Part shown: positions 12,225 through 17,040 of the stretch, piece by piece
How the letters are laid out: every line of letters begins with the position of its first letter
Numbering within the stretch: the stretch's first letter is position 1
DNA from: DTPS01 sp049591295
GTDB lineage: Bacteria > Acidobacteriota > UBA4820 > DSQY01
DNA: 17,040 nt
Assembly: GCA_049591295.1 (NCBI GenBank)
Contig: JBAWEQ010000091.1
Span: forward strand, 1-17,040
Direction: 5' to 3'
Program-made: the position numbers and the translations under genes
The notes under the pieces: model-generated
Databases searched by the model: none
What the model was told of the DNA's origin: nothing
The model's input: the letters and a program-made list of their open reading frames with translations, nothing else

Positions 12225-13520
12225 ATGAAAAGCGTCATGAACGGGCGCCGCGTCGTCGTGGTGGACGGCCGGCGCACACCCTTCGCTCGCTCGGGGACCG
12301 CCTTCACGGACCTGACCGCGTACGACCTCGGCCGCCACGCGGTGGCGGGGCTCCTCCACCACGCCCCGGTAGAGCCCGGCGAGGTGGAGCTCCTGGTGAT
12401 GGGGACGGTCCTCCAGGACCCCGCCACGAGCAACGTCGCCCGCGAGGTGGGTCTGGCGAGCGGCCTCCCCTCCTCGGTGCCCGCCTTCACCGTGACCGTG
12501 GCCTGCGTCTCTTCAAACCTCGCCATCCTGAACGCCGCCAATGCCATCGCGCTGGGCCAAGCGGAAGTGGCCATCGCCGGGGGGACCGACACCCTCTCCG
12601 ACGCGCCCATCCGCGTCTCCAGAAACGTCCGCAAGCGGCTCATGGCCGGCCAGAAAGGCCGGGGGCTCAAGGGCTTGCTCGGCATGGCCAAGGGGCTCAA
12701 GTTCCGCGACCTCGCGCCCGAGGTGCCCGCCATCGCCGACTTCTCCACGGGCCTCTCCATGGGGCAGAACGCCGAACGCCTGGCCAAGCGCCTGGGCATC
12801 TCCCGGGCCGACCAGGACGCCTACGCCCTGCGCTCCCACCAGCGGGCGGCCGAGGCGGCCCGCAAGGGATTCTTCGCGGACCAGATCGTGCCCCTCTACG
12901 CGCCGCCGGCCTTCAAAGTCGTGGAGGCGGACAACGGCGTGCGGGGGGACTCCACCTACGAAAAGATAGCCTCCCTCAAGCCGGCCTTCGACCGGCGGTT
13001 CGGCACGGTCACGGCGGCCAACAGCTCCTACCTCACGGACGGCGCCTCGGCGGTCCTCCTGATGAGCGAGGAGCGCGCCAGGGCCAAGGGGATCAAACCT
13101 CTGGCCTCCCTTCGCGCCGTGAGCACCACGGCCATGGACCCCCTGGACGAGCTGCTGCTGGGCCCGGCATTCGCCATCCCCGCTGTCCTGGAGAGCGCCG
13201 GCATCTCCCCCGCCGAGGTGGGGGTCTGGGAGATCCACGAGGCCTTCGCGGTGCAGATGCTCGCCGTGCTCAAGCTGCTGGAGGACGAGCGCTTCGCGCG
13301 CGAGCGCCTGGGGATCGAGAAGCCCGTAGGCGCCATCGACCCGGCGAAGCTCAACGCGTGGGGCGGCTCCCTCTCCATCGGCCACCCCTTCGGCGCCACC
13401 GGGGGTAGGCTGGTGACCACCTGCTGCCGCCGCATGGAGCGGGAGGGGGCCCGGTTCGGAGTGGTGGCAGCCTGCGCCGCCGGAGCGGTGGGCAACGCCA
13501 TCGTCCTGGAGAGGGTGTGA
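12225..13520 (+). CDS. fadI: acetyl-CoA C-acyltransferase (thiolase), FadI-like
   Basis: This 431-residue thiolase performs the last step of fatty-acid beta-oxidation: it cleaves 3-ketoacyl-CoA with CoA to give acetyl-CoA and a shortened acyl-CoA. All catalytic positions are visible: the nucleophile Cys94 in TVACVSSN, His338 in IHEAF, His387 in GGSLSIGHPFGATGGR, and Cys417 in AACAAGAVGNA. The early RRTPFARSGTAF (16-27) is typical. The length and the RGLKGLLGMAKGLKF stretch (146-160) fit the FadI/trifunctional-beta group rather than FadA, and the symbol is given on that basis. A G-rich GGGGGA precedes the ATG; a second ATG 12 nt later is also possible. The next gene starts 2 nt after its stop, so the two proteins are probably made together and may form a complex. 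Confidence 0.93.
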   Translation: MKSVMNGRRVVVVDGRRTPFARSGTAFTDLTAYDLGRHAVAGLLHHAPVEPGEVELLVMGTVLQDPATSNVAREVGLASGLPSSVPAFTVTVACVSSNLAILNAANAIALGQAEVAIAGGTDTLSDAPIRVSRNVRKRLMAGQKGRGLKGLLGMAKGLKFRDLAPEVPAIADFSTGLSMGQNAERLAKRLGISRADQDAYALRSHQRAAEAARKGFFADQIVPLYAPPAFKVVEADNGVRGDSTYEKIASLKPAFDRRFGTVTAANSSYLTDGASAVLLMSEERARAKGIKPLASLRAVSTTAMDPLDELLLGPAFAIPAVLESAGISPAEVGVWEIHEAFAVQMLAVLKLLEDERFARERLGIEKPVGAIDPAKLNAWGGSLSIGHPFGATGGRLVTTCCRRMEREGARFGVVAACAAGAVGNAIVLERV

Positions 13521-13522
13521 CC

Positions 13523-15646
13523 ATGGGCGCAATCCGCGTGATCAAACGACCGGACGGGGTGGCCGTTCTCACCTTCGACAACCCCAAGGGCAAGGTGAAC
13601 ATCCTCTCCCCCGAGGTGGTGGAGGAGTTCCGCGGCGTCATCGACGACATCGAGTGCGATCCAGGGGTCAAGGCCTGCGTGCTCGTCAGCGCGAAGCCCG
13701 ACAACTTCATCGCGGGGGCCGACCTGAAGTTCTTCCTCTCCATCCGCGACCCGGCGGTGGGCGAACGATTTTCCCGCGAGGGCCACGCCCTCCTCGACCG
13801 GGTGGCCGGCTCCTCCAAGCCCACGGTGGCGGCCATCGCGGGCCTCGCCCTGGGGGGCGGACTGGAGGTGGCGCTCGCCTGTTCCTACCGGCTGGCGGCG
13901 GACGACCCCAAGGTGGTGCTGGGGCTGCCCGAGGTCCAGTTGGGCCTGCTTCCCGCGGGCGGCGGCACGGTGCGCCTGCCCCGGCTCGTGGGCCTGCCCG
14001 CGGCCCTGCCGATGATGCTCACGGGCCAGCGCGTGAGGGCCCGCAAGGCCCTGAAGATGGGGCTCGTGGACGCCCTCACCTCCCCAGGCGGGATCGAGGA
14101 GACGGCCATCCGCACGGCCCTCGGGCTGCTCGACGGCTCCATCCAGCGGAGCCAGAGGAAGCGCCCATGGATGGAGAAGCTGCTGGAATCCCCCCCGGGC
14201 CGGATCCTCCTCTTCCGGCAGGCGCACAAGAGCGTGCTCGCCAAGACCCGCGGGCTCTATCCCTCGCCCCTCTCCATCCTGGACTGCGTCCGGACGGGCT
14301 ACGCGAAGGGGCCGGCGGCCGGTTACGACAGGGAGTCGGTCCTCTTCGGGCAGCTCGTGGCGGGGCCGGAGTGCAAGGCCCTCATCGGCCTCTTCGAGGC
14401 CACCACCGAACTCAAGAAGCCGCTGGACGCCACGCCCCCACGGCCCGTCGGCCGGCTCGCCGTGCTGGGGGCGGGCTTCATGGGCAGCGGCATCGCGGCC
14501 GTCTCCCTGGAGCTGGCCCCCGTGGTGGTCCGCGACCTCTCGCAGAAGGCGCTGGACGGGTGCGCCAGGGGCGTCTATTCGGGCCTCTCCAAGCGCGTTA
14601 AATCGGGAGCGATCTCCCGCTTCGAGCGCGACCGCCTCTTCGCCCGCCTGCACCTCACCCAGGAGGCCGAGGCCCTGCGGCGGGCCGACCTGGTGATCGA
14701 GGCGGTCTTCGAGGACCTCGAACTCAAGCGGAAGGTGCTCGCCGAGGTGGAGGCGCTGGTGCCGGCCGAGTGCGTCTTCGCCTCCAACACCTCCGCCCTG
14801 CCCATCGCCGCAATCGCCGAGAAGGCCCTCCACCCAGAGCGCGTTCTCGGCATGCACTACTTCTCCCCGGTGCCCAAGATGCCCCTTCTCGAGCTGGTGG
14901 TGGCCGAGAAGACGGCTCCATGGGCCGTGGCCACGGCCCGCGCCTTCGCCGTGAAGCAGGGCAAGACCGCCATCGTGGTGGAGGACGGTCCCGGATTCTA
15001 TACGACGCGCATCCTCTCCCCCTTCCTGAACGAGGCGGTCCTTCTGCTGGAGGAGGGGGCGCGCATGGAGGCCCTGGACAGCGCGCTGAGGGATTTTGGC
15101 TACCCCGTGGGTCCGGTCACCCTCCTGGACGAGGTGGGCATCGACGTGGGCGCCCACGTCGCCAAGGAGCTCGGGCCCGTGTACGCCCACCGCGGTCTGG
15201 GGGCGAGCGACGCCCTGCCGAGGCTCTTTGAGGCCGGCTACCAGGGGCGCAAGAACGGCCTGGGCTTTTACGTCTATCCTTCCCGCGGGAAGAAGGGAAG
15301 GAAGCGGCCCAACGCGGAAGTCTACGGACTGCTCGGCGGCGCGCCGCGGCGCCCCATGGACCGCAAGGCCATGGCCGAGCGCCTCGCCCTCCTCATGGCC
15401 AACGAGGCCGTCCACTGCCTCCAGGAGGGGGTGCTCTCCTGCCCCCGCGACGGCGACGTGGGCGCCGTCTTCGGCCTGGGATTCCCCCCTTTCCGCGGCG
15501 GCCCCTTCCGGTACCTCGATGCCCTGGGTGCCCGCCAGGCCGTGGACCAGTATGAGGCGCTCGCCAAGCTGCACGGCCAGCGCTTCACCCCCGCCCCGCT
15601 CCTTTCGGAGATGGCCAAGAGCGGGAAGAAGTTCTACGAGGAATAA
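13523..15646 (+). CDS. fadJ: enoyl-CoA hydratase / 3-hydroxyacyl-CoA dehydrogenase fusion, FadJ-like
   Basis: This 707-residue fusion carries out the middle two beta-oxidation steps. The N-terminal crotonase domain (about 1-190) has the oxyanion-hole segment NFIAGADLKFF (61-71) and GGGLEVALA (111-119), with the two catalytic Glu residues at 115 and 137. The NAD-binding domain starts near 311 with VLGAGFMGSGIA (G316, G318, G321), and HYFSPVPKMPLLELV (445-459) holds the catalytic His445. DGPGFYTTRILSPFLNEA opens the first C-terminal helical domain; a second copy of that domain closes the protein. ATG at 13523 was chosen because GGAGAGG lies 8 nt before it; a GTG 6 nt upstream overlaps the thiolase stop but is too near that site. 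Size and thiolase pairing fit FadJ. Confidence 0.94.
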   Translation: MGAIRVIKRPDGVAVLTFDNPKGKVNILSPEVVEEFRGVIDDIECDPGVKACVLVSAKPDNFIAGADLKFFLSIRDPAVGERFSREGHALLDRVAGSSKPTVAAIAGLALGGGLEVALACSYRLAADDPKVVLGLPEVQLGLLPAGGGTVRLPRLVGLPAALPMMLTGQRVRARKALKMGLVDALTSPGGIEETAIRTALGLLDGSIQRSQRKRPWMEKLLESPPGRILLFRQAHKSVLAKTRGLYPSPLSILDCVRTGYAKGPAAGYDRESVLFGQLVAGPECKALIGLFEATTELKKPLDATPPRPVGRLAVLGAGFMGSGIAAVSLELAPVVVRDLSQKALDGCARGVYSGLSKRVKSGAISRFERDRLFARLHLTQEAEALRRADLVIEAVFEDLELKRKVLAEVEALVPAECVFASNTSALPIAAIAEKALHPERVLGMHYFSPVPKMPLLELVVAEKTAPWAVATARAFAVKQGKTAIVVEDGPGFYTTRILSPFLNEAVLLLEEGARMEALDSALRDFGYPVGPVTLLDEVGIDVGAHVAKELGPVYAHRGLGASDALPRLFEAGYQGRKNGLGFYVYPSRGKKGRKRPNAEVYGLLGGAPRRPMDRKAMAERLALLMANEAVHCLQEGVLSCPRDGDVGAVFGLGFPPFRGGPFRYLDALGARQAVDQYEALAKLHGQRFTPAPLLSEMAKSGKKFYEE

Positions 15647-15670
15647 CGGGACTGGCCGCATGGCTGATGG

Positions 15671-15778
15671 GGTGACTGGGTGACTAGGGGACTAGGAGAC
15701 TAGGTAAACAGGCGATTAGGCGATTAGGCGATTAGGCGATGAAGCGTCTCGCGCCTCGCGTCTCGCGTCTAGCGTTTC
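15671..15778 (+). repeat. drifting octamer/heptamer array between fadJ-like and acyl-CoA dehydrogenase genes
   Basis: Ten 8-bp units run in phase from 15671 to 15750: GGTGACTG, GGTGACTA, GGGGACTA, GGAGACTA, GGTAAACA, GGCGATTA three times, GGCGATGA, then AGCGTCTC. After that the step changes to 7 bp, with GCGCCTC, GCGTCTC, GCGTCTA and GCGTTTC. The unit therefore shifts from a GGTGACTA type through GGCGATTA to GCGTCTC within one array. It fills most of the 150-bp gap between two genes of the same pathway and ends 12 bp before the ribosome site of the second. Confidence 0.9.
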
Positions 15779-15796
15779 GCTTAACAGGAGCGACCG

Positions 15797-17040
15797 ATGC
15801 ATTCGATCTACATCACGGAGGAACATGAGGCCTTCCGCCGAAGCGTCCGGCGGTTCATCACGGAGGAGGTGGCCCCGCACGCCGAGGCGTGGGAGCAGGA
15901 AGGCCGCATCCCCCGGCGCATCTTCCAGCGCATGGGCGAGCTGGGCTTCCTCGGCATCCTCCACCCAGAGGCCTACGGCGGCCAGGAGGCCGATCTCTTC
16001 TTCGCCATCGCCTTCCTGGAGGAGCTCCCCCGCTCCCTCATGGGCGGTTTCTGCGCCTCCGTCTCGGTGCAGCAGTTCATGGCCCCGGCCCACATCGCCG
16101 CCAACGGCTCGGAGGAGCTGAAGCGGCGCTACCTCGCCCCCTCCATCGCCGGGGCCAAGGTGGGGGCGCTCGCCATCACCGAACCCGATACGGGCTCGGA
16201 CGTGGCCTCGATCCGCACCCGTGCCCGGCGCGAGGGCGACCACTTCGTGGTCAATGGCGCCAAGACCTTCATCACCAACGGCGCCGAGGGCGATTTCTTC
16301 ACCCTCGCCGTTCGCACCGGCCGCGCCGAGGACGGAGCGGCGGGCATCAGCCTCCTGGCCGTGGACGCCGACGCGCCCGGCGTGCGCGTGGCGCGCCGCC
16401 TGCGCAAGCTGGGATGGCACAGCTCGGACACGGCGGAGCTCTCCTTCGAGGAGGTCCGCGTTCCCGCGGGCAACCTGATCGGCGAGGAGAACAGCGGCTT
16501 CTATCAGATCATGGAGGCCTTCGCCCTGGAGCGGCTCTGCGGCGCCGCCATCTCCATCGGAAGCTCCGTCGTGGCCCTGGATTTCACGCGCCGTTACATG
16601 GCCCAGCGCAGGGCCTTCGGTCGGCCGCTGGACCGCTTCCAGGCTCTGCGCCACCGCATGGCGGACCTGTACGCGGAGCTGGAGGCCGCGCGCCAGCTCA
16701 CCTACCACGCCGCGTGGCTGCGGCGGGAGGGGCGGCCGGCGGTGCTCGAATCCTCCATGGCCAAGCTGATGGCCACCGAGCTCGGCAAGAAGGTGGCCGA
16801 CGAGTGCCTCCAGTTCTTCGGCGGCTACGGCTTCATGGAGGAGTACCCGGCGGCGCGATTCTACCGGGATGCCCGAGCGGCCACCATCGCGGCCGGCACC
16901 TCGGAGATCATGCGCGAGATCATCATCCGCCTGGCCCTGGACCAGGGCTCGCCGGAGGAGGAGGGGGCCGCGCCTCCGACCCGGCCGCCCCGCCAGACGG
17001 CACCCCCCGAACCGCCACGGCCCGGCGAGGCCAGCCAGCC
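15797..17040 (+). CDS. acyl-CoA dehydrogenase (partial, runs off right edge)
   Basis: This flavoenzyme does the first step of beta-oxidation, making 2-enoyl-CoA from acyl-CoA. 414 residues are visible with no stop. The N-terminal helical domain is about 1-120. FAD/substrate motifs are ALAITEPDTGSDVASI (124-139) and GAKTFITNG (154-162). The C-terminal domain has RRAFGRPLDRFQALRHRMAD (271-290) and LQFFGGYGFMEEYPAARFYRDAR (338-360). The usual Y-E-G-T catalytic Glu of medium/short-chain enzymes is replaced by Ala in TIAAGTSEI (363-371). Instead Glu245 in FALERL stands where isovaleryl- and long-chain enzymes carry their base. After about residue 384, where such proteins normally end, a Pro/Glu/Ala-rich tail continues to the edge. 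AGGAG lies 6 nt before the ATG. Confidence 0.92.
   Translation, partial: MHSIYITEEHEAFRRSVRRFITEEVAPHAEAWEQEGRIPRRIFQRMGELGFLGILHPEAYGGQEADLFFAIAFLEELPRSLMGGFCASVSVQQFMAPAHIAANGSEELKRRYLAPSIAGAKVGALAITEPDTGSDVASIRTRARREGDHFVVNGAKTFITNGAEGDFFTLAVRTGRAEDGAAGISLLAVDADAPGVRVARRLRKLGWHSSDTAELSFEEVRVPAGNLIGEENSGFYQIMEAFALERLCGAAISIGSSVVALDFTRRYMAQRRAFGRPLDRFQALRHRMADLYAELEAARQLTYHAAWLRREGRPAVLESSMAKLMATELGKKVADECLQFFGGYGFMEEYPAARFYRDARAATIAAGTSEIMREIIIRLALDQGSPEEEGAAPPTRPPRQTAPPEPPRPGEASQ

Noticed and set aside
13028..15661. 877-residue minus-strand open frame
   Set aside because: It is fully antisense to the FadI/FadJ-like genes, which have complete catalytic motifs. Its sequence is rich in Gly, His, Glu and Arg with no domain, as expected for a shadow in GC-rich DNA.

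Overview
The window is about 17 kb of GC-rich DNA from a Gram-negative bacterium. The Gram-negative call rests on an outer-membrane porin with a signal peptide and a terminal Phe, and on the LolA-like look of a second secreted protein. The lineage cannot be fixed from the sequence. The mix of an ECF sigma operon, a FadI/FadJ pair and several families of short intergenic repeats would fit Acidobacteriota or former Deltaproteobacteria, but that is inference.

Layout. Positions 1-546 hold a possible gene tail and several short repeats. Positions 547-2063 (minus strand) are a three-gene unit: DUF6249-type membrane protein, ECF sigma factor, zinc-finger anti-sigma factor. Upstream on the same strand is an SDR oxidoreductase (2132-2944). 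From 2945 to 6712 lies a patchy accessory stretch of single small genes (GNAT acetyltransferase, SnoaL-like protein, DUF488 protein, RibD-C/DHFR-like reductase) plus a GNAT-like gene fragment and an internally deleted MDR-type dehydrogenase pseudogene. The gaps here are filled with different short repeats: REP-like, dRS3-like, MITE-like and octamer arrays. Positions 6761-11834 carry a LolA-like secreted protein, a NicO-like membrane protein with a His-rich loop, a site-2 protease with CBS-like tail, an OprB-type porin and a DUF2007/zinc-ribbon protein. Positions 12225-17040 (plus strand) are a fatty-acid beta-oxidation block: thiolase, trifunctional-type hydratase/dehydrogenase, and an acyl-CoA dehydrogenase that runs off the right edge.

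The three beta-oxidation genes cover all four steps of the cycle: acyl-CoA dehydrogenase for oxidation, the fusion protein for hydration and the second oxidation, and the thiolase for cleavage. The first two genes are separated by only 2 nt and follow a recognisable sigma-70-type promoter.

The most unusual signal is not a gene. It is a family of non-coding arrays with a 7-8 bp period, such as GCGATTAA, GGTGAAGA and GGTGACTA, found in at least six intergenic gaps on both strands. One array (15671-15750) passes in phase from one unit type to another, which suggests that the different arrays are versions of one drifting repeat.
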